A DNA stretch of 64,000 nucleotides from Pseudozyma flocculosa PF-1. Taxonomy: Eukaryota > Basidiomycota > Ustilaginomycetes > Ustilaginales > Ustilaginaceae. The notes under the pieces are model-generated. The model searched no databases, was not told the origin of the DNA, and saw only the letters and a program-made list of their open reading frames with translations. The number at the start of each line of letters is the position of its first letter. Position 1 is the first letter of the stretch. Location: positions 1,363,975 to 1,427,974 of the forward strand of contig NW_006920870.1 of assembly GCF_000417875.1 (NCBI RefSeq), written 5' to 3'. Shown one piece after another: positions 53,717-63,477 of the stretch. Made by a program: the position numbers and the translations under genes.

Positions 53717-54702
53717 TCCGCCTCATCCCGTCAAGCTCTACCTGAGACTCGGCCCCATTCTCAGCCTCGAGTCCATCTTTTCGTTCTAAGCGCCACTCAT
53801 CCTCTTATCACTATGGCCGTCGATCAATCGAATTCATCGAGCGATCTCCCCAGCTTCGACCCCACGATCCCATCCGTGACTCCTCTCGCGCTCGGACTCC
53901 AAGTGTCCTTCGCAATGATGGAGCTGGCGTTCCGTCTCGACTCAGCTCCAAGCGAGCACCGACCAGTCCGGGACCTCTGGCAATCTGGGCAGAGCTCCCT
54001 CTGAGCGACTGCTGGTGGAGAAGCAAGAGCCTGACGGGCGACTTCCAGCAGGATCCGTGACCGTGGACTTCGCGCAGCGAGTTTGTTGCTCGTGCCCATG
54101 CTCGAAGCAAGCGCTCCTCCTCCTGGCGCTAGGAGCAAGGCTCACGTCGAAGATGACCGAAAGCTGCCCGGCAAGCGTGGCGGCGAACGGGATCCCGCTT
54201 TTGGCCTTGCAGTCCCGGCCACTCACCCGCAGCCTCACCGAATTGTCTGGCTCGAGTGAGAAGGCTCGAAGGTAGGGCCCTCCATGGCTACGGGAGTGGA
54301 CGAGGGTCAGGTGGGTCGACTCGCTGGCCAGCGGATGCGTGCCGAAGACGAGTGGCTGGTCGGTTCCTGCCCTCATGAGGCCCCGGCCACGCTGCTTCGA
54401 ATTTCTGCAAAGAGCGAGCGAGCGAGCGCGAGGGCATCGGCCCAGGCGCGTCCAGCCTGGGAGGGTGGCCGGCCAAGCTCAGTCCAAAGCAGCCCGTCCT
54501 GCTTCGACCTGCGTCTCTTCCGCCACATCATCACCACCCGCTCCTTCCAACCCCCTGCCGCCCTCGTCATCTCCTCCAAGCATCCCTATCCATCGGTCCA
54601 TCGGTGCCTCAGTCTGCTCTCCAGTCGCCACCCCCAACGCCTCTACCGCCACGCCCCACTGACCGATCCCCTCCTACTTTGGACCCACCAGCTGGCCTCG
54701 CC
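53717..54702. other. Intergenic region YRA1 / GNAT-like B
   Basis: About 985 bases. Small ORFs on both strands overlap each other and have no recognisable features. The last 200 bases are pyrimidine-rich and are the likely leader of GNAT-like B. Confidence 0.4.
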
Positions 54703-56658
54703 ATGACGTCCAAGCGCGCTCCTCGGGTCGCCACCTCGGCGTCGGCAAAGCGACAGAAGGCCGGCAGCAAGGCCGACGCTCCCCCGGCAGCCACCCCGGC
54801 GCCCGAAAAGACCCTCTACCTCGTCTTCAAGAGGTCTCGCGAGCCCGGCGTCGAAGACTGCGTCGACCGCATCCTCGCCACAGCCTACCTCACAACCGAG
54901 GCGCAGCGCAACGGTTACGCGCAGTACGCACAGAAAAAAAGGGACGCGGCCAAGACCACGGCCAATTCGGCGACGAGGGTCCACGCAGAGGCCATGGAGA
55001 GCTACATCGCCGAGGTCGAAGCGGCGAGAAAGGCCCACGAAGCCAAGCTGAAGGCGGCGAAAGACGCAGCTCAGACCGCCGGAACTCGCCAGGGCGAGGC
55101 ACCGACCTCTGCCCCGGCCACGGTCACCACCACCGCGCCTCCGGCCGCTTCCCAGGCGCAGAGCGATTCGGCGGCGTCCTCCGATGCCGTCAAGGAGGCG
55201 TCTCAGCCTGGCGCCTCGCAAGCTGGCCCTCAAGACACCGCCGCTGGGAGCCTGGCGGGTCACGACAAAGCCGACAACAGCCACAGCGTCGCTCCCGACC
55301 GAGAGAGAGGCAAGCCGGAAGGCAGCAAGGACGGCAGTGACGCTGCGGACGAGGACGAAGGAGCCAGCGGCGACGAGGCCGAGTTCGAGAAGAGAATCGC
55401 CGAAGAGCGACGTCTCCTTGGCGAGCCCATCGGCGAGCTCCAGGGCTGGATCATGTATCAGGACGCCCCGTCGATGCGTGGCCTCGAGCGTTTCGAGACC
55501 TTCGACAAGCCCGGCCGCAGCACGCTCGCCCTAGCCGTCGAGCTGTTCGGGCCCGAGGGCTCTTCCCGCGTCCCATCGTGCCCCGACTTGGCCAACGGTG
55601 GCCTCTTCGTCATCGATCGAGTCCGCGTCGAGCCCGAGCACCGCAGCCGAGGCTACGGCATGCGCTTGGTCCTGGAGACGATGGCCAACTACCTCCTCTA
55701 TTGGAGAACAACGATCGTCCTGCCGCTTATCCTCGACTCGGCCTCGACCAGGGCAATGACTGAGGAGCAATACGGCCAGGCGAACCGCCGCTTGGCCGAC
55801 GCCTTCCGCCGCAACGGCTTTGCACCTCTGGGCGCGACACGCTACCTGATCCAAGACAGGCGGGGGTTCGTAAGCGGCTTCAAGAGCTTCCCTGCCAGCC
55901 GTAGGCCCGCCGTCGTCGTGGCATCTCCGCCGCTCTGCTGCTGTGAGGGCGGCCTGAGCCCTAGAATGAAGGCTGCGCTCCGGGCCTCGGCAGAGCTCTC
56001 TTTCGACCTTGCGACCGACGCGCTCGACTGGCTGGACCCGAGGACTGGCGACGACTTCCTGGAGCCACTTGCCTTCCTGCCGCCCTTCATGACGCTCACG
56101 AAGACCCATGTCAAGGGCTTTGTGCACATCCTCGGCACCGTCGGCGGCATGTGCAAGGACGGCGTGACGCCGGACCCGGCCGCGATCGAACGCTGGCTGG
56201 ACGAAAATCGCTTCTACAACTGGAAGGAGTCGTGGGCATGGGCCCAGTGGAGGAATTTCGTCAAGGACGGCGGTAGCGTCGTCGACGTGCTCGATTTTCT
56301 GATGCACCGCGTCGAGGCGGGCACCGACATCGGACTCGAGTTCCCCGACGGGAAGCCACTGCGCAAGGACAAAAAGAGCCTGACCTGGCTCGACGCCACC
56401 CTGCCCCTGTGCCGGGAGCACGACGACGACTTCGAGGGGCTGCGCCATCGCTGGTGGTCGGAGTGCGGCCGGCCGGCCTCGATCCGCGGCCCGTACCGCG
56501 GCTATCTCGTCGAGGAGTCGCTCGACGAGGGTGGCCGAGCCAAGGCTCTGGATGAAGTCCCAGTCAGCCTCCTCCTGCGCTACGAGCGCGAGAACGGCAA
56601 GTTGCCCGCGTGGGTGCCCGAGGCTCTGGAGCGAGCGGAGCGAGCTGCAGGGGCTTGA
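54703..56658 (+). CDS. GNAT-like acetyltransferase-fold protein B (paralogue of 7350-9179)
   Basis: 651 residues, intronless, ATG at 54703 (GCCATGACG). Function unknown. The GNAT motif A is EHRSRGYGMRL at 312-322 with R314, G317 and G319 of R-x-x-G-x-G, again preceded by a hydrophobic strand (LFVIDRVRVEP). It shares with protein A the N-terminal segment YLVFKRSR, GWIMYQDAPSMRG (A: GWIFHQDAPLMRS), QANRRLADAFRRNGFAPLG (A: EANRRLSAAFQRIGFVPLG), VKGFVHILGTVGG and the C-terminal HDDDFEGLRHRWW...RGPYRG. It has a longer Ala/Thr-rich acidic linker (about 150-230) than protein A. No membrane segment or signal peptide. The strong spread of conserved blocks over the whole length argues for duplication of an entire gene, with both copies under constraint. 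Confidence 0.75.
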   Translation: MTSKRAPRVATSASAKRQKAGSKADAPPAATPAPEKTLYLVFKRSREPGVEDCVDRILATAYLTTEAQRNGYAQYAQKKRDAAKTTANSATRVHAEAMESYIAEVEAARKAHEAKLKAAKDAAQTAGTRQGEAPTSAPATVTTTAPPAASQAQSDSAASSDAVKEASQPGASQAGPQDTAAGSLAGHDKADNSHSVAPDRERGKPEGSKDGSDAADEDEGASGDEAEFEKRIAEERRLLGEPIGELQGWIMYQDAPSMRGLERFETFDKPGRSTLALAVELFGPEGSSRVPSCPDLANGGLFVIDRVRVEPEHRSRGYGMRLVLETMANYLLYWRTTIVLPLILDSASTRAMTEEQYGQANRRLADAFRRNGFAPLGATRYLIQDRRGFVSGFKSFPASRRPAVVVASPPLCCCEGGLSPRMKAALRASAELSFDLATDALDWLDPRTGDDFLEPLAFLPPFMTLTKTHVKGFVHILGTVGGMCKDGVTPDPAAIERWLDENRFYNWKESWAWAQWRNFVKDGGSVVDVLDFLMHRVEAGTDIGLEFPDGKPLRKDKKSLTWLDATLPLCREHDDDFEGLRHRWWSECGRPASIRGPYRGYLVEESLDEGGRAKALDEVPVSLLLRYERENGKLPAWVPEALERAERAAGA

Positions 56659-57306
56659 CTGCGGGAGGGGTCCGGGAACGCCACGAAGCAGGGGGTGATG
56701 CAGGGGCGGCGACAACGTATGCACAGGGACGCACGGCACAGCTCGGTACGGCACAGCATGGCATACGACATCAGGACGGGCAGGCGGGCAAACGACAATC
56801 GAGGGGCGCGACAGGGCCCCTGAGGCAAAGCGGTAACAGGCAGGATCAACCAACATCGTATCCAGGCCAACAGTACTACTGCGGAGATTGAGGCGAGTCA
56901 GGGTCGCGTTTGGCGCCCTCGCTGCGGACCGGCAGCCGGAGCGCCACACTTTGCAACGAGATTTGAAGCAAAGCGGCGAACAAGCTAGCGAGACTTGGCT
57001 GCCAGCATTCAACAAGCGACGTGCGACTATCGTTCAGCGCATCGACCGCATGTCACGGAACGATTCGAGGGCGATGGACTCGGCAGCCGCGGCGTGCATG
57101 TATCGACGAGCCAACGAGTCGAGCGCAGACGGATGAACGCGATTTTCATTCGGCTTTGGGGTGAAGCAGAGACTGTACGGGGATGGGAAAGAGCGAGGCG
57201 GGGTGGCGCAAAGCAAGGCCGAACACGGGCAACAACAAACAGGCAGCGTGCGTTCGACGAGAGCAGAGCAAGACGATCGAGCGGGGGCCGGAGCAGGGAC
57301 GAGCCG
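56659..57306. other. Convergent intergenic region
   Basis: 648 bases between the stops of GNAT-like B (+) and the secreted protein gene (-); two 3' UTRs expected. Nothing recognisable. Confidence 0.4.
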
Positions 57307-58842
57307 CTAGGTCTGCAGACGACGGGCAGGACCGAGGGAGCGAGGAACGAAGTGACGAAGCGAGCTCGATGCCGAGTCGGCCGCCTGGGCGCCGATTGCT
57401 GGGATCCTGGCGAACCACTGCGGCAGCTCCTGAGCCGACCATCCTCGCGGGACGGGCTCGAGCTTCCACCCGTGGCCCACCTCGTTGGGCGGAGCGGGGT
57501 GGAGTTTCGACAAGGCGCTCCAGTCGTCGTTTTCCTGGTGCAGCTTGAGGCGGATGAAGCCGTCGCCGGCGTTGGGCATTTTGCCGTCGCGCGACGCGAG
57601 GACGGCCATGATGTGGTTGGCGTCGTAGGCCTCGACCTGCGACACCTCAAACATGGGCACAACGTCGTACCTGAAGCGGCCCAACACGGTCTTGGCGGTC
57701 CTGTAGCGCTGCGTGTCGACCTGGTCCCGGTGCGCCAGATCTTCGAGCTCGGCGACCAGCCAGGGCATGATTTCCTCCCGGCCCAGCGCGACGTAGTGGG
57801 CATTGATCGCTCGACCGAGCGGCGTCGTCGGGTTGGACCGGCCGTAATGCATGGCCTGCAGCGCGCGGTGCGACCACCCGTCGCCATCGCGGTCGGCATA
57901 GACGCCGCGGCGCAGCGAACGCGATCGCCTCAGCCAGGCGGGCGGCACGATGCGGCCGACGATATCGTCGCGGCGCGCCACGTCGTCGTCGTCCATGAGC
58001 CGGAGGGCATTGCCAAACTGGCGCGCCGGGAAATTGTCCCACAGCGCCATGTCGATGTAGCGCTTGGGCACGCCCGCCTCCAGCAGGTCCGTGACGCGCT
58101 GCGACTTGCCGTCCTGGCCCAGCCACGTGTTGACGCTGCTGTCGGTAAAGACAACGTGGGCGTCTGGGTTGTGGCGCAGCACCCTCGCCTCGATGCCGCG
58201 CACCCAGGCCACCTGCGCCGCCTCGTCGTACACTCCCGCCTCCTCTGATCCCGCCGAGGCGATGCGGGTGTTGTAGCCGTGGGTGACGTGGAAGAGGTGG
58301 ATATCAAAGTAATCGTCGTGGGGCAGGTCGACTAGGATCGAGGTATCGTGCGGCGCGACGGGCGCGATCTGGAAGACATCGACCGACTTGCCGCGCAGCA
58401 GCGAGTCGAGCGCCTCTCCGCTGTACCGGTAGGCCCCCGAGGTCCGGTACCTGGGCTCGTAGCCCTCCCACGTCTTCTCGTGCGGCGCGCCAAAGGGGAA
58501 CGGGTTATCGGCGCGGAGGTAGTGGAAGCGCACGCCCGTCTGCTCGGCGCGCATGTCGTGCAGGAAATCCTCGAGGATCTGCTGTGCGAGCGCCTGCTCC
58601 TCGACGGCCGTGATGGCCACCACGATGTCGGTGTACTTGCCGCTCAGCGCCAGCACCTGGTGCGCCAGCAGGTCGTCGAGCTTGACGTCGGTGTACACCA
58701 GCGCGGCCTTGACCGAGGGGTCTGGGTTCGAGTAGCCTTGGAACTGGATCGGATGGGGGGTCTGGGCGAAGGTCGACGTCGTGAGCAGCAGCAGGGCCAA
58801 TAGCAGGAAGAGGACGATCGGGAGGGAGTGCGAGGGTCGCAT
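57307..58842 (-). CDS. Secreted nucleoside-hydrolase-like protein
   Basis: 511 residues, single exon, ATG 58842. The N-terminus is a clear signal peptide (RPSHSLPIVLFLLLALLLLT, probable cleavage after about residue 26). The next segment ALVYTDVKLDDLLAHQVLAL (48-67) resembles the first strand and Ca-binding loop of inosine/uridine nucleoside hydrolases (pattern D-x-D-x-x-x-D-D-x-x-A). The first Asp is replaced by Tyr (Y50), while D52, D56 and D57 remain. Further Asp-rich stretches follow (ILVDLPHDDYFDIHLFHVTH). There is no transmembrane segment after the signal. It is presumably extracellular or vacuolar. Enzymatic activity is uncertain because of the altered loop; a lineage-specific secreted effector-like role cannot be excluded. 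Confidence 0.6.
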   Translation of the reverse strand: MRPSHSLPIVLFLLLALLLLTTSTFAQTPHPIQFQGYSNPDPSVKAALVYTDVKLDDLLAHQVLALSGKYTDIVVAITAVEEQALAQQILEDFLHDMRAEQTGVRFHYLRADNPFPFGAPHEKTWEGYEPRYRTSGAYRYSGEALDSLLRGKSVDVFQIAPVAPHDTSILVDLPHDDYFDIHLFHVTHGYNTRIASAGSEEAGVYDEAAQVAWVRGIEARVLRHNPDAHVVFTDSSVNTWLGQDGKSQRVTDLLEAGVPKRYIDMALWDNFPARQFGNALRLMDDDDVARRDDIVGRIVPPAWLRRSRSLRRGVYADRDGDGWSHRALQAMHYGRSNPTTPLGRAINAHYVALGREEIMPWLVAELEDLAHRDQVDTQRYRTAKTVLGRFRYDVVPMFEVSQVEAYDANHIMAVLASRDGKMPNAGDGFIRLKLHQENDDWSALSKLHPAPPNEVGHGWKLEPVPRGWSAQELPQWFARIPAIGAQAADSASSSLRHFVPRSLGPARRLQT

Positions 58843-60342
58843 CTTGCCAATGTGTGGGGACGTGGAAAGGAAGGGGACAGCGGGTAGGGGGATGAGAAAG
58901 AAAGGATGAGAGGGAAAGGAGATGAGAGGGGAGAGGAGGAGAGATGATGGGGCGATAGTTCTCGACGAGCCGCCGCAAGCCGCTCTTAAGTAGACGGCGG
59001 CGACCTCGACGGCGCTGAGGAGCAGCGAGGGGCCACGGGCGCCGGACAGTCAAGCACGCCGAGGCACGACGACGGCGGCGAGGGCGAGCGACGCCTTCAT
59101 TTGGCAACGCTCATTCGGCTGTCCCACACGTTACGCTTCGGTTCGGCGGCACCGGTCGTGGAGCACCTCATCCTCGACCTCGTCGACGTAGGGGCAGTGT
59201 CGAATGACGTGCAAAAGGTGCGCTCCATTCTTGACCATCTAGAGGCAACAGCAGTGTGGCGGAAAGGAAGAGAAGGGGAGGGAAGGGAAAGCCCAGGCAG
59301 TCCAAGCCCACCAAGGCAATTGAAAGGCCCACGTACGGCGGCGGGGCGAAAGGGTGGCGCGCATCTTCGCCCCGACGCAGGGTAGCGCGGCGCAGTGCGC
59401 AGGTGATGCTATGGCAGTTCCGCGAGTCGATACGGTCCGGTGGTCTCGAGGTCCGCAAGGTCGGGGAATTGACCAACCCTCCGCCTGGTCCGGGGCGTCG
59501 TCGAGCCTCGTTTCGGTCCGGGCAGGCAGCCAAATCAGACCGGTGAAATCGGCTCGTCTTCCGAAGACTCGAGAGCGAAGAACCTTCCGGGGCGTGGGCA
59601 GCTTGTGTGATTCCAAGGACGACGACGACGACGGGTTGTGGTGGCGGTGGTGAAGGCAGACTGGTGACGGTAGGCCAGCGCCAAGTGCGGAGGGGGGGAG
59701 GGAGGGGACGCGGAAAAAAGGTCGGATCCGAGGTCATGCCCAACGTCACCTGGCGCGCAACGGGGCAGGCCATGGGCGAGACCCTGCATGCCCTAGCCTG
59801 CCCTGCCCAGCCCGTCGACGCCAACGACGCGGTGCTGCGCTCCGCCGCTGCCCGTGCGGGCGTGCCTGCCAAAGCAAGGCCGACGAAAGCAAGCTGCTGC
59901 CGGTGGCTGGACCCTGACGACCTGTCCTGCTGATTCACCCGCGATGTCCTCTCGACCGACCGCCGTACCGCCGTTGCACCGCCGTTGCACCGTCATGCCG
60001 CCTTTCTGCCTGCCTGGCCCATCGACCTTCGACGGTCGCTCCACCGCCTAGCCCCCGAGCGTGCCAGACGCCTCTCTCCCTCGCTGCCAGGCAGAACCAC
60101 AGCCTAGGCTAGGCTAGGGGCAGGGCGAGGGCGGAATGACCTCACCTCTTGAGAAAGCTGGCGCGCGGCGAGGCGTGGTTCGTGCGACGTTCCTCGCTCC
60201 CCCCTTCCCCGAGGGAGGGGTCAATCGAGGTGGGGGCGAGGTATATAGCCTTGCTTGCCCGCCTCTCGGCGCCGCTTCTTTGCTTCTCACCACCAACAAC
60301 ACCACTCGCACCACTCGCACCACCAAGCCAACCACTGAAACC
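58843..60342. promoter_or_regulatory. Divergent intergenic region, secreted protein / small stress-type gene
   Basis: 1.5 kb. Overlapping ORFs on both strands show no family features. The part nearest the small gene holds stress-response-like elements AGGGG (60116-60120, 60216-60220) and CCCCT (60201-60205) and a TATA box (60241-60248). Confidence 0.45.
60241..60248 (+). promoter_or_regulatory. TATA box of the 76-residue gene
   Basis: GTATATAG about 100 bases before the ATG at 60343, with STRE-like AGGGG/CCCCT elements 20-125 bases further upstream. The arrangement suggests strong, regulated expression; this is an inference. Confidence 0.6.
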
Positions 60343-60839
60343 ATGTCGGGCGGAACTCAGTCACCTCCTCTCCAGGGCAAGGCCAACGATCCCATGGGAC
60401 AGGTACGTCTTCCGCTTCCGTCCCTTGCATCCTCCCTCTGCCTCCCTCGCTCTCTGGTCGGGACATTGAAGCTGACTCCCCCCGCCCCTTCTGTGATTGC
60501 GACTGCAACGACCAGGCGGCACCGGGCAAGGATGCCCAGTCGGCCATTCCGGATAGCGAGCAGCGCGGCGAGATTTTCGGAAAGGGCGAGTCAAAGGACC
60601 CGCAGGGCGGCCAGGCCGGCGGTGCCAAGCTCGACGAGGTGCGTCTTCTCTCCTCTCCTCCCTTGGTCCCTTTTCTCCACCCCTCCTCCCCTCCTCCCCC
60701 TCCTCTCCCTTCTCCCTCCCCGCCCGAACTCGTCCCTCGCGCCAACACCTTGGACGGAGACTGACATCCCACATCCACCCTTGCTCGACAGGCCATCGAC
60801 TCGGCAAAGCATGCAAGCAAGGCCGTGCCCGAAAAGTAG
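60343..60839 (+). CDS. Small hydrophilic (LEA/stress-type) protein, 76 residues, three exons
   Basis: Exons 60343-60402, 60516-60638 and 60792-60839 each end or begin at phase-0 GT-AG junctions (GTACGT...GACCAG and GTGCGT...CGACAG). Translation gives MSGGTQSPPLQGKANDPMGQ, then 41 residues rich in Gly/Gln/Lys/Glu with DAQSAIPDSEQRGEIFGKGE, then AIDSAKHASKAVPEK and a stop. It contains no Cys, Trp or Tyr and no hydrophobic core, so it should be disordered. The composition is like small LEA-type or Hsp12-like stress proteins, but I recognise no specific family. All three exons being multiples of three with consistent composition supports a real gene. The promoter has a TATA box and STRE-like sites. 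Confidence 0.7.
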
Positions 60840-61256
60840 ACGCCGCATCTCGCCCCCCGTTGTCGTTCGCCCATGCGCCCTCCTGCAATCTAGTCAAACA
60901 TCCCCAGCGACGGGGACAGAAACCGTTCGACTGCTTGTGCTGCCGCTATCCGCCCGGTCCGTGACGCAAATCGAGACGAGATAGCGCCCTCCACCACGAT
61001 CCACTCGCCCCTCGAAGCGATCCTCGACGCACCTGTCGTCTCTGTGCACTTTGTCTCTTTCCATCGGCGTCTGTCGTGCCAACGTGTGTCTATGCGTAAT
61101 GTCTGTGGTGCGACCGTGATGCGGGTGACTAGAATGAACGTGCAAGATCCCTGCGAGGCAAGGATCTGGTATGCCATGGGCGGAGCGAACGAGTCCAAGG
61201 AGCGCGACGATCTATGACACGATGCGACGCGGCACGGCACGTTATCAACGGCGAGC
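60840..61256. other. Convergent intergenic region
   Basis: 417 bases between the small gene stop and the BRR6 stop. Contains both 3' UTRs; nothing else seen. Confidence 0.4.
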
Positions 61257-62743
61257 CTACTCGACCGCGACGGCGCCGGAGCGCGGCATGCGTCTGCGCG
61301 CCGGCGTCGACGGAGCACTGCCCATCGACCACGCTGGCAGTGGTGGCGGCGGGTGGTGGTAGTAAGCTGCTGCCGGGTGCGGGTGATGGCCCATGTAGCC
61401 GTACGGCGCCGCCGCACCTGCACCTCCATCAATGGCCGGCGGCAAGTGCTGATGCTGCTGATGCTGATGCTGTGGTTGCTGCTGCTGCTGCTGCTGCTGC
61501 AACGTCGGCGGTGGTTGCTGCGACTGGTGCGGCTGCTCGCGCTGCCGCCGCGACCTGATGCGGAAAAAGGAAAAGACCGAGTTGGTGGCGCCAACAATGA
61601 TGGAGAGCGTCACGAGGGAAAAGACCATCGACTTCCAGCTGACGACGTCGACGAAGCCATTGAGGATCTCGGCAAACGTCTCGGCCGTCACGCGCGCCCG
61701 ACCCACGACGGCCGGGTCGCGCGCCGAGCACCGCTCCCAGTTGAGGCACGCCGCCGCCAGCGCGGGCGCCTGCATCTCGGTGCCGCACCGGTTGGCCGCG
61801 TACGAGGCGGCGCACGCTGTAATCTCGCTCAGCGTGTCTGCAGGGGGGGGAAACCGAGGGAAGGGCGACGAGAAAGAGGGATGGAAGCAGGCAAAACGGG
61901 TGCATCGATCAGCCGCAGCGTTCGCCGGAGGGGAGATCGGCCGGGAGGCCGGGAGGGCCACGCGCCGACGGCCTGCCACTCACCCATCTCGTATCCGCGG
62001 ACTTTTTCGGCGACGTCTTGCTGGACGGTGCGGATGATGCTAAAGAGGAGGTAGAGAAAGGCGGCGAGGATGCTTGCGTTGAAGAGGAACTGGGCGTAGC
62101 CGAGCAGCAGCTCTGGCCAGTCGAGGTGGTGGACGGCGCTGGGCGGACCTGCGCCCTTTGACGGGGCCATGGCGCCGAATTGCTGATGGTGATGGTTGGG
62201 ACCGGCGCCCGGGTGACCGCTGCCGGGCAGGAAGTAGTTGACGATGTTCTTGGTCATGGGTCCGATGCGTCCGAGCGATCTATCGTCATCGTCGTCGTCG
62301 TCGTCGTCGTCGACATCGTCATCGTCATCATCTCCATCTTCGTCGCCGTCACCGTCGCCGGGGCCGGAGAGTTGGCCGTCAAAGTTCCTCGCCGACTTTC
62401 TTGCGACGACGAGCTGCTGCCCGTGGCGGCGCATGCGACCTGTCTTTGTCTGTAGGCTGCGCTTCCTCTTGATGAGGTGGACCGCGGCGGAGCTGTAGGG
62501 GCGCTGCCTGGAGGGAGAGGGATCGCGGGTTGCGCTGCTGGCGCCCTCGTCCACCCAGCCCGAGGACGAGGAGGGGCCAGGGGCGGCGGCGGTGCCATCT
62601 TGGTTCGGATTGGGGTGGTCTTGGAAGCGGTTCGATGGCGGGGTGAGGGTGTTCATTTCGACGTCTGCGAGGGGTTCCTGGAGGTGTGGCGTGGGTTGCT
62701 TGCTGGGAGTGAGAGGCCCGCCAGAGGACGAGTCGATGGACAT
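61257..62743 (-). CDS. BRR6: Nuclear envelope protein Brr6/Brl1 (NPC assembly)
   Basis: Integral nuclear-envelope/ER protein needed for nuclear pore assembly and membrane lipid homeostasis. Two exons, 62743-61984 and 61837-61257. The phase-1 intron (GTGAGT...CTGCAG) joins GYEM to DTLSEITAC, giving 446 residues. The disulphide-linked Brl1/Brr6 domain is complete: TM1 about 216-237; a lumenal helix EKVRGYEM; four conserved cysteines C262, C271, C284 and C290 within CAASYAANRC and CLNWERC; ARDPAVVGRARVTAETFAEI; and TM2 about 322-345. The N-terminal 200 residues are disordered with an acidic Asp run. The C-terminal tail is Gln/His/Pro-rich. Brr6 and Brl1 cannot be told apart here; many basidiomycetes have a single member. 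Confidence 0.93.
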
Positions 62744-63477
62744 GTCTGCTGGGTCCGGAGTGTCAAAGACCGAGGCTGTCGGGCGGGACGAAGGGCAGCG
62801 ATGGAAGCGAAGACGGTGAGCTCACGAAGACGTCGTGGCGATTGAGACGAGATACGGGCGACTCACGCTGCCTTGGGCCCGCTGGAGAGGTGTCCATGGG
62901 AGCCTCTTTTCCCCTGAACCAGCGGTCTCGCATCATGGCGGAGGCGCGGGGGAACGGGGCGAGCGGCGATGCGGGCGAGGTTGCTGCTGCGTCGATGATA
63001 ATGATGTGCGCGTGGGTCGAGTGCAGAGGTGGACGAGGTGGTACCACCGGTGCGTGTGCGGGAAGGTGGTGGTGGTAGCGGCGAGCAGAGAGAGAGAGTG
63101 AGGTGCGCCAGAGAGAACAACACTCAACCGCGGCCTGTCTTGATTTTGCGCACAGACAGCCTTCACGTGAAGCAGCGACAACGGCGTGGCTTTGGCTTTT
63201 GGCTGTGGATTTCCCTTCGATTTTCTCCACCTGATTCGGGGCGGCACCCTAACAGCCCAACAACGAGAGCACAAACCACCCTCGAAGCCTCCCTCCCTTC
63301 CTTCCCGACCGCCACCGTCACCGCCACCGCCACCACCACCGCCATCACCGCCCGCCCGCGTGTCAACCACCATGCCAACTCACCGCCCCTCGTACTCATA
63401 GCAGCAGCAGCAGCAGCAACACCGTACGCCGCGGGCACCACCGACCTCGGGCAAGGCGCTGCGCCCCCATCGACATC
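62744..63477. promoter_or_regulatory. Divergent promoter region BRR6 / OCA-type phosphatase
   Basis: 734 bases between divergent ATGs. Contains GGTGG/CCACC-type simple repeats and a short CAG run near 63403-63420. No supportable gene. Confidence 0.45.

Noticed and set aside
53813..54376. Small ORFs on both strands between YRA1 and GNAT-like B
   Set aside because: They overlap each other and show no motif, splice support or leader; they cannot be supported as genes.
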